Assembly: GCA_902783885.1 (NCBI GenBank) | Contig: CACZSQ010000039.1 | Coordinates: forward strand, 30,543 to 94,542 | Source: an uncultured Bacteroidales bacterium | Lineage (GTDB): Bacteria > Bacteroidota > Bacteroidia > Bacteroidales > Bacteroidaceae | Reading direction: 5' to 3' | DNA: 64,000 nt | Part shown: in pieces, positions 1 to 9,577 of the stretch | Layout of the letters: each line of letters starts with the position of its first letter | Numbering within the stretch: position 1 is the first letter of the stretch | The notes under the pieces: model-generated | What the model saw: the letters and a program-made list of their open reading frames with translations, nothing else | Told to the model about the DNA's origin: nothing | The model's database searches: none | Position numbers and translations under genes: made by a program

Positions 1-1
1 C

Positions 2-442
2 ATTTACACCATCATCTTCTGGTTCATTGACTTCGTGTTCTACAATTATCTGCAGTTTCCCTGCGCCTGCGGCATACCACGCATGATGCTGTGGGGGTTC
101 CTGGCTGTATTAGCATCCCAGGGGTTCGGACTTTTACTCTTTGAGGCCTTCCCCGGCATGATGCGCTTTGCCATGTCTGCGTGCTCACTGCTGGGTGTGA
201 TGCAGTTCTCGCTGGCTGGCTTCTCATTCCCCGTCACTGCCATGAACTCTGCTTTCGAGTGGTTGGCAAACATCTTCCCGCTACACCACTACTTCCTTGT
301 TTACGTTAATCAGGCGCTCAACGGATATCCTATCAGCTATGCATGGGCTAATGTCGCATTTTTGCTGCTCATTGCATTACTGCCATTTCTGTTTACACAC
401 CGGTTGCGCAATGCTTTTCTCTATAAAGAATACCGAGCATGA
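2..442 (+). CDS. ABC-2 type transporter permease, 5'-truncated by window edge
   Basis: The frame is open from base 2 with no stop, so only the C-terminal 146 residues are present and the gene begins outside the window. The visible part has four hydrophobic spans (for example around WGFLAVLASQGFGLL and VAFLLLIALLPFLF) with the loop order of ABC-2 permeases (YhhJ-like), which form the membrane part of exporters for small molecules or drugs. The stop overlaps the start of the next permease by 4 bp (ATGA), so the two are translationally coupled and probably form a heteromeric permease. The GTG at 35 is not needed as a start, since homologous membrane sequence continues upstream of it. The ATPase and any HlyD-type partner would lie upstream, unseen. 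Confidence 0.8.
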   Translation: MYTIIFWFIDFVFYNYLQFPCACGIPRMMLWGFLAVLASQGFGLLLFEAFPGMMRFAMSACSLLGVMQFSLAGFSFPVTAMNSAFEWLANIFPLHHYFLVYVNQALNGYPISYAWANVAFLLLIALLPFLFTHRLRNAFLYKEYRA

Positions 443-1623
443 ATAAGCCTAAGTTCCCGATACTCCATGTGTGGCTCGACGAACTGAGCGAACTGGTGAA
501 AGACGAGGGTATCCTCATCTTCCTGATTCTCCTGCCACTTGCTTATCCGCTTCTTTACGCGATGATTTATAACACAGAGGCGCAAAGGCAGCTGCCCATC
601 TGTGTAATAGATGATTGCATGACAGACCGCAGCCGAGCATTTATCAGGCGCGTAGATGCCACTCCGGAAGTGAACGTTGTAGCCCATTGCACCGATATGC
701 CTCAAGCTCAAGAACTGATGCGACGTCGCCAGGTCTTTGCCATTTTGCGTGTGCCGGCTGAGTTTGACCGCGATCTGTGGCGTGGCAGGCAGACGGTAGT
801 AGGCGTGTATAGTGATCTCACCAGTATGCTGTACTACAAGGTCGTCTATCTCGGCGTCATCAACGTGGCGCAGGAGATGAATCGCAACATCAAGGTAGAA
901 GAACGTCAGAACAACATCTCACGGCGCGAGGAACAACTAGCACGCTGGCCCATCCGCTTTGAGGAAGTGAAACTGTATAATTCTGCCGGAGGCTTCGCAT
1001 CATTTCTGATACCACCTGTACTCATGCTCATTCTTCAACAGGCACTTTGTTTGGGCGTAGGTATGTCTATGGGACGCTCACGCGAACGTTTCCGCGGTTT
1101 TGTCATTCCGCCCACAAAGCACTACAAGAACACCTTGGCTATCGTCCTTGGCAAAGGTCTCGTCCACTTCCTGCTCTTCATGCTCATGGCTTTTTATATG
1201 GCCATCTGCGTGACTCGCTGGTTTGGACTTCCACAGCTGGCACATTTCTGGGATTTGCTCGGTTTCTTCGTCCCCTACCTGGCAGCCTGCACCTTCATGG
1301 CTATGTTCTGGTCGCATTTTGTCTATCGCCGAGAGGACTGCATCCTGTTGTTCGTTTTCATGTCCGTCCCCCTGCTGTTCCTGTCTGGCGTGAGCTGGCC
1401 GGGAGCCTCTATCCCAACACTGTGGAAGGTTGTAGGCAGCGTGTTCCCCTCGACATGGGGGTTAAATGCTTATGTCCGCATCTCAGGTATGGGCGCATCG
1501 TTGGGCGATGTGCGACATGAAATCATGATTCTATGGATTCAGGCTGGCGTTTATTTCCTTCTTTCATGCCTGTTTTATATGCAGGAAATCCGTAAAGCTG
1601 TCGGGCGTTCTGTGCTCAACTGA
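439..1623 (+). CDS. ABC-2 type transporter permease
   Basis: 394 residues with the ABC-2 membrane layout: one N-terminal transmembrane helix (about 25-45), a soluble periplasmic domain of about 130 residues, then five hydrophobic helices between about 180 and 385. This is the YhhJ/YbhS-type permease of exporters that work with a separate ATPase and often a HlyD-like adaptor and TolC. It starts inside the stop of the preceding permease (4-bp ATGA overlap), so the pair is one operon. The substrate cannot be read from the sequence. Only 4 bp separate its stop from that of the convergent MFS gene, and I see no terminator hairpin there. Confidence 0.85.
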   Translation: MNKPKFPILHVWLDELSELVKDEGILIFLILLPLAYPLLYAMIYNTEAQRQLPICVIDDCMTDRSRAFIRRVDATPEVNVVAHCTDMPQAQELMRRRQVFAILRVPAEFDRDLWRGRQTVVGVYSDLTSMLYYKVVYLGVINVAQEMNRNIKVEERQNNISRREEQLARWPIRFEEVKLYNSAGGFASFLIPPVLMLILQQALCLGVGMSMGRSRERFRGFVIPPTKHYKNTLAIVLGKGLVHFLLFMLMAFYMAICVTRWFGLPQLAHFWDLLGFFVPYLAACTFMAMFWSHFVYRREDCILLFVFMSVPLLFLSGVSWPGASIPTLWKVVGSVFPSTWGLNAYVRISGMGASLGDVRHEIMILWIQAGVYFLLSCLFYMQEIRKAVGRSVLN

Positions 1624-1627
1624 TTTC

Positions 1628-2896
1628 TCACTGCAATTGTTTCTTTCCATAGTTCGGATCTATTCGGATGAAAGCCGAGACTACAAAAGTAACAAAACAA
1701 CATCCCACAACCCACCAGAAGAAGTTTTGATAACCGAGATGATCGGCCATCCATCCTGCAATCATACCCGGAAGCATCATGCCAAGTGCCTGCATCGCAG
1801 TGCAAATACTAAACACAGCAGTACTACGCTCGCCTTGAGAAAAAAAGACAAGATAGAGCATATATGCCGTAAAGCCGAAGCCGTAGCCGAATTGCTCGAT
1901 GAAGACACAGCAATTGACGATCGGCAGTGATGGTTCAGAAGCGTACGCAAGATAAACATAGACAAGGTCGGGCAGAGAGATAGCAAGGACCATAGGCCAC
2001 AACCAACGCTTCAGGCCATGACGAGATACACACCATCCACCGAGCAAGCCACCTATCGTCAGACCGATAATGCCCACAGTACCATAGACAAAGCCAACGG
2101 CCTCTGTTGACAAAGCAAGTCCTCCCACTTCTGTGCCGTCGAGGAGGAATGGGTTCGCAATCTTCACCAGTTGTCCCTCAGGGAAACGGAACAGAAGCAT
2201 GAAAAGCAGAGCGGATACAATATGCGGCTTGGTAAAGAACGTTTTCAGAGCAAGCCAGAAATCGAGGAGGAGCGATTTATTATTCGTCTCTGTCCTTTCC
2301 TCTTTCAGCGGTTTTGGCAGCGTCACTTGATGCCATAGCCAAAGCGCAAGGAATAAGCCGGCAAGAACGAAGAAAGAGATGCTCCAAGCCATGGGGATTG
2401 TCTGGGAACGTTCCAGCCATCCAGCAAATATTACCAGAAGGCCCTGCCCGAAGATGTTACCTATGCGGTAGAAGGTACTCCGAATGCCCACGTAGAGACT
2501 CTGGTCATGACTGCTAAGGCCAAGGATATAGAGTCCGTCAGCTGCTATATCATGAGTAGCGCTGGCAAAAGCCAGAATCCAAAAGAAAGCCAACGAGCCT
2601 TGCAGCCAGAATGTCGTAGGCAACGTGAAAGCGATGCCAGCGAAACCGGCACCGATGAGTAATTGCATCAGCAGAACCCACCAGCGTTCGTCCTTGATGG
2701 CAGCTATGAAAGGGCTCCATAGGGGTTTGATGACCCACGGCAGGTAAAGCCACGAGGTATAGAGAGCCAGTTCCGTGTTCGAAAGGCCCATTCGTTTGTA
2801 CATCGTGGTAGCAATAATCATTACTGCTACATAGGGAAGTGCTTCAGCAAGATAGAGGGACGGAACCCAAGCATAGGGACGGGAGGAAGAATTCAT
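1628..2896 (-). CDS. MFS transporter, AmpG-like
   Basis: 422 residues, about 12 hydrophobic helices, with an N-terminus (SLYLAEALPYVAV) and helix pattern like the AmpG branch of the major facilitator superfamily, which imports muropeptides or other solutes across the inner membrane. Substrate is inferred only at family level; Bacteroidales carry many AmpG-like proteins of unproven specificity. Its ATG lies inside the end of the upstream MFS gene (4-bp overlap), so it is translationally coupled to it. It is the last gene of a likely proS-MFS-MFS transcript and converges on the ABC permease gene. Confidence 0.8.
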   Translation of the reverse strand: MNSSSRPYAWVPSLYLAEALPYVAVMIIATTMYKRMGLSNTELALYTSWLYLPWVIKPLWSPFIAAIKDERWWVLLMQLLIGAGFAGIAFTLPTTFWLQGSLAFFWILAFASATHDIAADGLYILGLSSHDQSLYVGIRSTFYRIGNIFGQGLLVIFAGWLERSQTIPMAWSISFFVLAGLFLALWLWHQVTLPKPLKEERTETNNKSLLLDFWLALKTFFTKPHIVSALLFMLLFRFPEGQLVKIANPFLLDGTEVGGLALSTEAVGFVYGTVGIIGLTIGGLLGGWCVSRHGLKRWLWPMVLAISLPDLVYVYLAYASEPSLPIVNCCVFIEQFGYGFGFTAYMLYLVFFSQGERSTAVFSICTAMQALGMMLPGMIAGWMADHLGYQNFFWWVVGCCFVTFVVSAFIRIDPNYGKKQLQ

Positions 2897-4155
2897 ATGG
2901 ATTTGTAATTTTTAATTTTCATTGTTCCCAGTCGTCCTGCAATAAGTGCAGGAACAGCCATAAAAGAGTCAACAGCAAAGTAATGGGGAAATCCGAGGTA
3001 ATCCACCAGCCAGCCAGAAACGCTGAAGGGAATCAGCATCACGAGGGCGACAAGAGGAATATATAGATAGTTGATAGTACTACGATAGCGCTCACCGGAG
3101 ATATAGCGCACATAGGGAATACAAGCGTTCAGTCCGAAACCGAAAGAGATTTGTGCCACAAAGGTCGCCATACAAAGCAGCCAAAGGCTCTGCGGTGGCC
3201 ACTGCGTCATCAACCAATAAACGAAAGGAGAGAGGACCAGCATCACACAAGCTGTCGGGATGGTTGAGAACACATGGTGACGACGTTCCAAACGATAGCC
3301 ATAGCCGAGCCCCAAAGAAAACGCCAACACCCCCACAGTTCCCTGTGCCAAAGCAATCCATTGGAGGGAGCACCCCAATCCGCCTTCTGCCGGTGAGGCA
3401 TAAAGGAAGAGAACGCGTGAATGAAACAATAGCGCCTGCGGCAACAGCATAAGAAACAGGCACACCACCACAAGCAGCCAATGAGGCTGATGGATAATGC
3501 GGTCGATTGTACGCACCTCAGCACGTACGGCACCACCAATCGTTTGCGTTTGACTGCGGTCTCCCACATGAGCCGGTTTCAAGGTAAACAGGTTATAAAT
3601 CAGCAACAACAGATAGATGCCAGCCAACAGATAGATAGAAGTGCTCCATGAGAGGGCTACCGCCTGATGACGATTGTGATAAAAAATCTCTAACCCGCCC
3701 ACGACCAAGAGCATCACCCCATAGGTGATGATGACAAAGCACTGCGAAAAGAACATCTTCGGGGCATTGTACAGGCGCTGTTCCCGGGGTCGGAGCATAC
3801 GCTCGTAATACATCCGCGCCGCCAACTCATGCCAGGCACAAAAGAAACAGATAAGAAAAAGTATCCCATAGATGTGCCCCACGCGATATTTGCTGATGTT
3901 AAAGCTGAACGCTAATGCCACAAGTGAGAAGAAAAGACACACCTCTATCAGTCGCAGCACATGAGCAAAACGGCCATGACGCCTCACTTTCTCACGGAGA
4001 AAGGACTTCAACACCCATGGCAAGGTGAGCAAACCACAAAGGAGCGTGCTCTTCCCCCACCCTTCGCCCAGCTGCACAAACATCAGCAGCGCCACAAAGG
4101 TCACGACTGCACTGGGAATCGCCTCAGCAGCAAAGAGTGAGGGAAGCCACTTCAT
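2893..4155 (-). CDS. MFS transporter, paralogue of the downstream gene
   Basis: 420 residues with about 12 transmembrane helices. The N-terminus (SLFAAEAIPSAVVTF) aligns by eye with that of the next gene (SLYLAEALPYVAVMI), so the two are diverged tandem paralogues in the AmpG-like MFS group. It starts 4 bp after the stop of proS and overlaps the next MFS gene by 4 bp, giving a tight minus-strand operon. The central cytoplasmic loop is longer and more charged than in the paralogue. The substrate is not predictable from sequence alone; the pair could act as a heteromer or as two separate importers. Confidence 0.75.
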   Translation of the reverse strand: MKWLPSLFAAEAIPSAVVTFVALLMFVQLGEGWGKSTLLCGLLTLPWVLKSFLREKVRRHGRFAHVLRLIEVCLFFSLVALAFSFNISKYRVGHIYGILFLICFFCAWHELAARMYYERMLRPREQRLYNAPKMFFSQCFVIITYGVMLLVVGGLEIFYHNRHQAVALSWSTSIYLLAGIYLLLLIYNLFTLKPAHVGDRSQTQTIGGAVRAEVRTIDRIIHQPHWLLVVVCLFLMLLPQALLFHSRVLFLYASPAEGGLGCSLQWIALAQGTVGVLAFSLGLGYGYRLERRHHVFSTIPTACVMLVLSPFVYWLMTQWPPQSLWLLCMATFVAQISFGFGLNACIPYVRYISGERYRSTINYLYIPLVALVMLIPFSVSGWLVDYLGFPHYFAVDSFMAVPALIAGRLGTMKIKNYKSI

Positions 4156-4159
4156 TCTA

Positions 4160-5641
4160 TTAGTAGGACCGAGCTATGAGAACACGATATTTGGCTGGCT
4201 TGCCACTGACCATATCTGTGCCAGGAGTCTGTTCAAAAGCGAAAGGCACGCAACGGATGGTCGCCTGGGTTTCTTCCTTGATCTGAGCCTCCGTCTCAGC
4301 GGTGCCGTCCCAGTGGCAAAGGAAGAAGCCGCCATCCTTGATGCGTTCCTTGAATTCCTCATAGTTCTCACATTCGTAGATACGCTCGTCACGGTACTTA
4401 CGTGCCTTCTCGAAGATGGCAACTTGAATGTCATCAAGCAGTTGCTTCACATACTCGACAATACCATCACAGCTGCGTTCTTCCTTCTCCAAAGTATCGC
4501 GACGCATCACTTCTATGGTGTTATTCTCCAGATCGCGTCCGCCCATCACGAGACGCACAGGAACGCCCTTCAACTCATAATCGGCAAACTTGAAGCCCGG
4601 GCGCTTCTGGTCGTTATCATCAAGCTTCACGCTGATGCCAAGCGCTTTAAGCTCATCGGCAATACCCGAGAGCTTCGTGCGAATAGCGTCGAGCTGTTCT
4701 TCCGTCTTATAAATAGGAATAAGCACAACCTGTATAGGTGCCAAGGCGGGAGGCAACACAAGGCCGTTATCGTCGGAGTGAGTCATGATGAGAGCACCCA
4801 TCAAACGCGTTGACACGCCCCAGGACGTTGCCCATGCGTATTCGGGCTGGTTGTCCTTGTTGAGGAACTGCACTTCGAAAGCCTTACCGAAGTTCTGCCC
4901 CAAGAAGTGGCTGGTGCCGCTCTGTAGTGCTTTTCCGTCCTGCATCATGGCCTCAATGGTGTAGGTGTCGAGGGCACCTGCGAAACGCTCTGTCTCACTC
5001 TTGACACCCTGCATGACAGGAACGGCCATCACCTTCTCAGCGAAATCAGCATACACCTTCAGCATCATGCGGGCACGCTCTTCTGCCTCCTCACGGGTAG
5101 CATGGGCTGTGTGACCCTCCTGCCACAGGAACTCTGCCGTGCGCAGGAACAGGCGTGTACGCATCTCCCAACGCATGACATTGCACCACTGGTTCACCAA
5201 CAAGGGAAGATCACGATAGGAATGAATCCAATTCTTAAACGTGTTCCAAATGATGGTCTCCGATGTCGGACGGATAATCAGTTCCTCTTCCAGTTTAGCC
5301 TCGGGATCCACTACCACGCCATCGTGCGTCTCATTGGTCTTCAGGCGATAGTGTGTCACGACGGCGCACTCCTTGGCAAAGCCTTCCACGTGCTCTGCTT
5401 CCCGGCTGAGGAAACTCTTGGGGATGAGCAGGGGGAAATAGGCGTTCTGCACGCCAGTCTGCTTGAACATATCATCGAGGATGCGTTGCATCTTCTCCCA
5501 GATGGCATAGCCATAAGGCTTGATGACCATACAGCCTCGCACGTCGCTCTGCTCTGCGAGGTCAGCCTTGACAACAAGTTCATTATACCATTGCGAATAG
5601 TTCTCGCTGCGTTTTGTCAGATTCTTCAGTTCTTTTGCCAT
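4160..5641 (-). CDS. proS: Proline--tRNA ligase (archaeal/eukaryotic-type)
   Basis: Class II aminoacyl-tRNA synthetase that charges tRNA-Pro in the cytoplasm. 493 residues from the chosen start. Motif 2 ([20 protein letters not shown]) and the motif 3 region ([17 protein letters not shown]) are clear, followed by an anticodon-binding domain and the C-terminal extension typical of the shorter ProS without the bacterial editing insertion. An in-frame ATG at 5656 would add five residues (MPVIN); I prefer 5641 because conserved sequence begins at MAKELKN. A Bacteroidetes -7 element (TAATTTTG) lies at 5716-5723 on this strand, with no good -33. Two MFS genes follow with almost no spacing. Confidence 0.96.
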   Translation of the reverse strand: MAKELKNLTKRSENYSQWYNELVVKADLAEQSDVRGCMVIKPYGYAIWEKMQRILDDMFKQTGVQNAYFPLLIPKSFLSREAEHVEGFAKECAVVTHYRLKTNETHDGVVVDPEAKLEEELIIRPTSETIIWNTFKNWIHSYRDLPLLVNQWCNVMRWEMRTRLFLRTAEFLWQEGHTAHATREEAEERARMMLKVYADFAEKVMAVPVMQGVKSETERFAGALDTYTIEAMMQDGKALQSGTSHFLGQNFGKAFEVQFLNKDNQPEYAWATSWGVSTRLMGALIMTHSDDNGLVLPPALAPIQVVLIPIYKTEEQLDAIRTKLSGIADELKALGISVKLDDNDQKRPGFKFADYELKGVPVRLVMGGRDLENNTIEVMRRDTLEKEERSCDGIVEYVKQLLDDIQVAIFEKARKYRDERIYECENYEEFKERIKDGGFFLCHWDGTAETEAQIKEETQATIRCVPFAFEQTPGTDMVSGKPAKYRVLIARSY

Positions 5642-5760
5642 ATTGATAACGGGCATACCCGCTGTTTAAAGTTTAAGGTTTAAAAGTTCTAAGAGTTATT
5701 CACTCATTTTGGGTGCAAAATTAGTAAAATATCGTCAAAGAAACGCACAATTTTTGCGCT

Positions 5761-5795
5761 TTTGACACATCATACACGGATTTTGTGTACATTTG
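5761..5795 (+). promoter_or_regulatory. Promoter of the OmpA-family lipoprotein gene
   Basis: TTTG at 5761-5764 and TACATTTG at 5788-5795 match the Bacteroidetes -33/-7 pattern; the gap of 23 bp is slightly wide. The start codon follows 52 bp after the -7. Confidence 0.6.
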
Positions 5796-5847
5796 CAGCA
5801 GAAAAGGTACAACCCAAACTCTATTTATTCATTAAACAACAAAAACA

Positions 5848-6570
5848 ATGAAAGGATTAAAGTTTTATGCACTCGGCCTCTGCGCCGTTTTGATGTTGCA
5901 TTCATGCGGTAACATGACCAACACAGCCAAGGGTGGTATCATCGGTGGTGGTGGCGGTGCTGCTCTCGGTGCTGCTCTCGGTGCACTCATCGGCGGTAGC
6001 GGCAAAGGCGCACTTATCGGTGGCACGATTGGTGCTGTTGCCGGAACTACAGCCGGTGTCCTTATCGGCAAGAAGATGGACAAGGCTAAGGCTGCTGCCC
6101 AACAGGTTGCCAATGCCCAGGTAGAAACCGTCACCGACGGCAACGGCTACCAGGCTGTGAAGGTTACCTTCGACAGCGGCATTCTCTTCCAGACAGGCCA
6201 GTCTGTCCTCAGCGCCAGTGCACAGAGCTCACTCTCCAACTTTGCCAACAATGTGCTGAAACCCAACGCTGACATGAACGTGGGCATCGTTGGCTACACT
6301 GACAATGCTGGTTGGAAAGGTAGCTCCGCAGCTGAAAGCGCCCAAAAGAATCAGGCTCTTTCCCTGCAGCGTGCACAGGCTGTAAGCGGTTATCTCCTCG
6401 GCCAGGGCGTGATGAGCACTCAGATTAAGGAAGTGGCTGGTCTCGGCGAAAGCAACCCCGTGGCTGACAACAGTACCGTTGCAGGCAAGGCTCAGAACCG
6501 TCGTGTGGAGGTCTTCCTCTATGCCAGCGACCAGATGATTCAACAGGCTCAGGCTGGTACTCTCCAGTAA
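5848..6570 (+). CDS. OmpA-family lipoprotein with glycine-zipper domain
   Basis: 240 residues. A lipoprotein signal peptide ends at Cys20 (VLMLHSC). Residues about 28-75 are a glycine-zipper segment (GGIIGGGGGAALGAALGAL) that can insert in membranes. Residues about 100-230 are an OmpA C-terminal peptidoglycan-binding domain, with VGYTDNAG and the QNRRVEV motif. The protein should tie the outer membrane to the peptidoglycan, like YiaD/Pal-type proteins. The gene is monocistronic, with its own promoter and a strong terminator shared with the convergent TRIC gene. Confidence 0.92.
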   Translation: MKGLKFYALGLCAVLMLHSCGNMTNTAKGGIIGGGGGAALGAALGALIGGSGKGALIGGTIGAVAGTTAGVLIGKKMDKAKAAAQQVANAQVETVTDGNGYQAVKVTFDSGILFQTGQSVLSASAQSSLSNFANNVLKPNADMNVGIVGYTDNAGWKGSSAAESAQKNQALSLQRAQAVSGYLLGQGVMSTQIKEVAGLGESNPVADNSTVAGKAQNRRVEVFLYASDQMIQQAQAGTLQ

Positions 6571-6583
6571 GCCTTTTATAGAC

Positions 6584-6617
6584 ACAAAGAGCCCCGCCGA
6601 GTGGCGGGGCTCTTTGT
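6584..6617. terminator. Bidirectional intrinsic terminator
   Basis: Perfect 15-bp stem (6584-6598 with 6603-6617), a GAGT loop, A-rich on one side and T-rich on the other, so it can stop both the lipoprotein gene and the convergent TRIC-family gene. Confidence 0.9.
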
Positions 6618-6621
6618 TTAT

Positions 6622-7287
6622 TTACTCCTCTATACCTTTAATATAAGGAAGTGCCCAGTGGTACTTGACAGCCAGCATACGAATGGCAATAGCCACTGTG
6701 CAGGACAGAAGCGCACAGCCCTCGGGAGTCCATCCCCAATGCAGGAATAGCACATAGACAATACCTCCCGCCAGGCAACAGGTGGCATAGATTTCTTTAC
6801 GGAAGATGAGCGGCACCTCGTTGATGAGGATATCGCGCATCACGCCGCCGCCCGCTCCCGTAATACATCCGAGACAGATAGCCGCCCACGTTGGGAAACC
6901 GAGGCCCAATGATTTCTCGATACCGATGACATTGAACAGCGAGAAACCGATACAGTCGAACAAAAACCATGTGTTGTTCTGTCGCACAAGCACCTTACGG
7001 AACAGGAATACCCACAACAAGCCGAAAAGGCAGGCCAACAGATAAATAGGATCTTCAAGCCAAAAGGGAGGCTTGCCAATCATCAAGTCGCGGATGGTGC
7101 CACCTCCGCAAGCCGTGGCGATGCCTACAATCAACGCACCAAAAAGATCGAAATGCTTGGCAGAAGCCAATCGGGCACCCGACACAGCGCCCGCCAATGT
7201 ACCAATCACCTCAAGGATGACAAATGACCAGGGGATGCTGAGCATCGCTCCCATTTCCTGAAAAAAGGTCTTAAAGATTTCCATCAT
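6622..7287 (-). CDS. TRIC-type (UPF0126) cation channel protein
   Basis: 221 residues with about seven transmembrane helices and two copies of the family signature, GGGTIRD in the first half and GAGGGVMRD in the second, showing the internal duplication of the UPF0126/YadS-YicG family. Prokaryotic members with solved structures are trimeric intracellular cation (TRIC) channels conducting K+ and Na+. It sits in the inner membrane. Start may be the first or second of two adjacent ATGs. It converges on the OmpA-like gene and is 33 bp downstream of the DUF5103 gene, so it could be the last gene of that operon. Confidence 0.9.
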   Translation of the reverse strand: MMEIFKTFFQEMGAMLSIPWSFVILEVIGTLAGAVSGARLASAKHFDLFGALIVGIATACGGGTIRDLMIGKPPFWLEDPIYLLACLFGLLWVFLFRKVLVRQNNTWFLFDCIGFSLFNVIGIEKSLGLGFPTWAAICLGCITGAGGGVMRDILINEVPLIFRKEIYATCCLAGGIVYVLFLHWGWTPEGCALLSCTVAIAIRMLAVKYHWALPYIKGIEE

Positions 7288-7320
7288 TATCGTTATTATT
7301 CATTTGCTCTTCAAGCGCCA

Positions 7321-8556
7321 TTACAAACTGCTATGCACCGCCTTAGCACCCACAAGCGCATCGTAACGTGCTCCTTGCGGACGATGATAGACAAGAATCA
7401 AGTACTCGTTCTCCGTCTGATAGAAGTCACCCTCTGTACGGGCTGTACGGCCTATGCCATCAGCATCGAGCTGACGAAATTGGTAGTTGTAGTAGCCCTG
7501 CTTCAGCAAAACGCCGCATTCGTAAGCGTGCCGTTGCTCGTCATAGCGCATTCGACAGTTCGGGTCGGGGAAGCCACCGTCCCACGTGCCGCAGACATAA
7601 ACGTCGCCACCGGGCAGACGGGGCGTCTGCAAGAGAAAGTGCACAAAAAGATATTCGCTTTGTGTGTCATTGTCCTCATCGCCGCTGTGACGGATAATAT
7701 ACGCACCGTCAGCATCGGTGTCAGAAGTATAATTATGCTGGGGTTGAACAGCAAAGAGTGTCGCATGGTAATAAGGTTCGAACCACTCCATGCGATCAAC
7801 ATTCATGCCATTCAGCCGCACATCCAGAATCTCAAACTTGTGGAATTCAGAGCCAGCGTCGAAGATCAGTTCCCGTCGGTGCGTCCACTCAGCCCCGACA
7901 GCCGTCTGAACGTTCGGGGGCAGATTGATGACTGCTGTGTCCCACCTACGGTTCTGCATCACAACAGTCTTCAGTTCCTGCTGTGGATTCACCACGCGCC
8001 GCGAACCATAATTGAGTGCATAGGTCACCTGCTGATGAGTCTTGTTGAAATCCACATCTGTATTCGAGCTCACCTGTGCCAACACATTCATCTCTGGCGC
8101 ATAAAGCGCAAAGCAGGCTTCCAGCACAGGCGTATCACTATCTTCCTCAAAGACACGCAAACGATAGTTGCCGGGCAGCTTCAGTCTCAAGTCCTCATTG
8201 GGCAGCAAAATGCGATAGTGGGTATAGAGCACGGTCGTGTTGAAGCTCGTCTCAGCATCCTCTATCGGACGACCGTTGAAGCCCTCCATCCAGTCGCTCT
8301 CAAAAAGATCCACAGCGGGCGTCCAGTCGGCATGACAGAACTCCACCTTATATATATAGCGCGTATATTCGTGTGTCAGTTCGTCAAAGCCAATCTCCAC
8401 CCTACTGCCCAGACGTGCTACAGGCGGAGCCACCGGATTCTCGTTCATGATTACCTGCACCGTACGGATGTTTTCCGCGAGACTACGCGTCTGCTGTGCT
8501 GTCATCGTCATTGATGACAACATCATTCCGCAAGCTATCAATAAATTACTCCTCAT
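7321..8556 (-). CDS. DUF5103 protein, type IX secretion plug-like
   Basis: 411 residues with a Sec signal peptide (cleavage after MTMTA). N-terminal beta-rich domain to about residue 130 ([15 protein letters not shown] region), middle domain with [12 protein letters not shown], and a C-terminal domain whose [11 protein letters not shown] stretch resembles the early-Ig fold of glycogen-binding modules. This is the DUF5103 architecture; a Flavobacterium member was found as the plug that closes the SprA translocon of the type IX secretion system. A plug role here is inference by family. Its start overlaps mtgA by 4 bp, so both are made from one mRNA. Confidence 0.8.
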   Translation of the reverse strand: MRSNLLIACGMMLSSMTMTAQQTRSLAENIRTVQVIMNENPVAPPVARLGSRVEIGFDELTHEYTRYIYKVEFCHADWTPAVDLFESDWMEGFNGRPIEDAETSFNTTVLYTHYRILLPNEDLRLKLPGNYRLRVFEEDSDTPVLEACFALYAPEMNVLAQVSSNTDVDFNKTHQQVTYALNYGSRRVVNPQQELKTVVMQNRRWDTAVINLPPNVQTAVGAEWTHRRELIFDAGSEFHKFEILDVRLNGMNVDRMEWFEPYYHATLFAVQPQHNYTSDTDADGAYIIRHSGDEDNDTQSEYLFVHFLLQTPRLPGGDVYVCGTWDGGFPDPNCRMRYDEQRHAYECGVLLKQGYYNYQFRQLDADGIGRTARTEGDFYQTENEYLILVYHRPQGARYDALVGAKAVHSSL

Positions 8557-9257
8557 TGTGTCTTCCGTTCATCAGTTAATGTGTTGATGTGCTTCATCTG
8601 TTTCAGGATCCAGGATTGGCGCCGAAGGACATAGGGGCTTGGCGTCTGACTGCTGAAGCGCAGTGGGTTCGGCAGCGTAGCAGCAATGAGAGCGCACTGC
8701 TGCCGTGTGAGCTGAGCAGCTGTGCAGTGGAAATGCCATTGTGCAACAGCCTCAGAGCCATAGATGCCGTCACCCATCTCGATAGAGTTCAGATAGACCT
8801 CCATGATGCGTTGCTTGCTCCAGCATAGCTCTATGAGGGCTGTGAAGTAAGCCTCCAGCCCTTTACGCAGCCAGCTGTGAGCGGGCCAGAGGAAGACATT
8901 CTTCGCCGTCTGCTGGCTGATAGTACTGGCACCGCGTTGCCGTTTGCCACGCTGGTGGTCTTTCCATGCCAGACCAATCGCATTGAAATCAAAGCCGTGG
9001 TGCGTCATGAAGAGCTGATCCTCCGAGGCCATGACAGCGACGGGCATATACTTTGACATCTCCTCAAGCGGAACCCAATGATGGCGCAAGCGTATCTTTT
9101 CTCCATGTCCTGCCTGCTGTACACAGCGTATGAGCATCAACGGGGTCACATACACCGGCAGCCAGCGGTAAACCACTACGGCTCCGATGCTGCTGACAAA
9201 GAACAGGATTACCAGCCACCGGAAGCACCTCTGTATGGTTTTCAGGACGTTCTTCAA
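8553..9257 (-). CDS. mtgA: Monofunctional peptidoglycan glycosyltransferase
   Basis: 234 residues: an N-terminal membrane anchor (about 13-33) followed by a GT51 domain that polymerises lipid II glycan strands in the periplasm. Visible motifs are [14 protein letters not shown] (with the catalytic Glu), [13 protein letters not shown] and the [14 protein letters not shown] region. There is no transpeptidase domain, and the length fits the MtgA family. It overlaps the DUF5103 gene by 4 bp and follows the PqqD-like gene by 29 bp, an unusual setting for a cell-wall enzyme. Confidence 0.95.
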   Translation of the reverse strand: MKNVLKTIQRCFRWLVILFFVSSIGAVVVYRWLPVYVTPLMLIRCVQQAGHGEKIRLRHHWVPLEEMSKYMPVAVMASEDQLFMTHHGFDFNAIGLAWKDHQRGKRQRGASTISQQTAKNVFLWPAHSWLRKGLEAYFTALIELCWSKQRIMEVYLNSIEMGDGIYGSEAVAQWHFHCTAAQLTRQQCALIAATLPNPLRFSSQTPSPYVLRRQSWILKQMKHINTLTDERKTQ

Positions 9258-9286
9258 CTTACAGTTCCCTGCTTGCTTTCAACTTG

Positions 9287-9553
9287 TCACTCTGCCATGC
9301 CAGCTCCACGCCAGTCCTGCATCGTCTTCTCTGCATCACGGAGCGCAGTAGCCTCGTCCACCTCATACTCTTCGGTCAGCAGGCGAGCCAGCATAGCGGC
9401 ATCAAAATCCTGTCCCTGCACTTTATGCCACAGATAGGCAGCACTCTCATTGAGGCTTATGATCTTGGAGAAATCTATGTTTCCCCGACCATGGGCTACC
9501 ACGACATGTTCGCCGCAGATATCTCTCAGTTCAAATCCTTCTTTAATTCGCAT
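9287..9553 (-). CDS. PqqD-like protein (RRE-type fold)
   Basis: 88 residues. The pattern FELRDICGEHVVVAHG, then IISLNESAAYLWHKVQG and a helical C-terminus, is that of the PqqD family, a small winged-helix domain known in several peptide-modification (RiPP) systems to bind a precursor leader. No radical-SAM enzyme or precursor gene is seen nearby. Its neighbours are the S24/SipW-like peptidase upstream (24 bp) and mtgA downstream (29 bp). A stand-alone PqqD-like protein with a peptidase and an HPr-kinase-like protein recalls lasso- and related peptide clusters, but this is inference. Confidence 0.85.
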   Translation of the reverse strand: MRIKEGFELRDICGEHVVVAHGRGNIDFSKIISLNESAAYLWHKVQGQDFDAAMLARLLTEEYEVDEATALRDAEKTMQDWRGAGMAE

Positions 9554-9577
9554 GATTTTTATTATAAGTTAATCCTT

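Noticed and set aside
5848-6570. Signal that the OmpA-like gene might be a phase-variable repeat protein because of its GGT-rich start
   Set aside because: The Gly codons form a normal glycine zipper and are not a pure tandem repeat.
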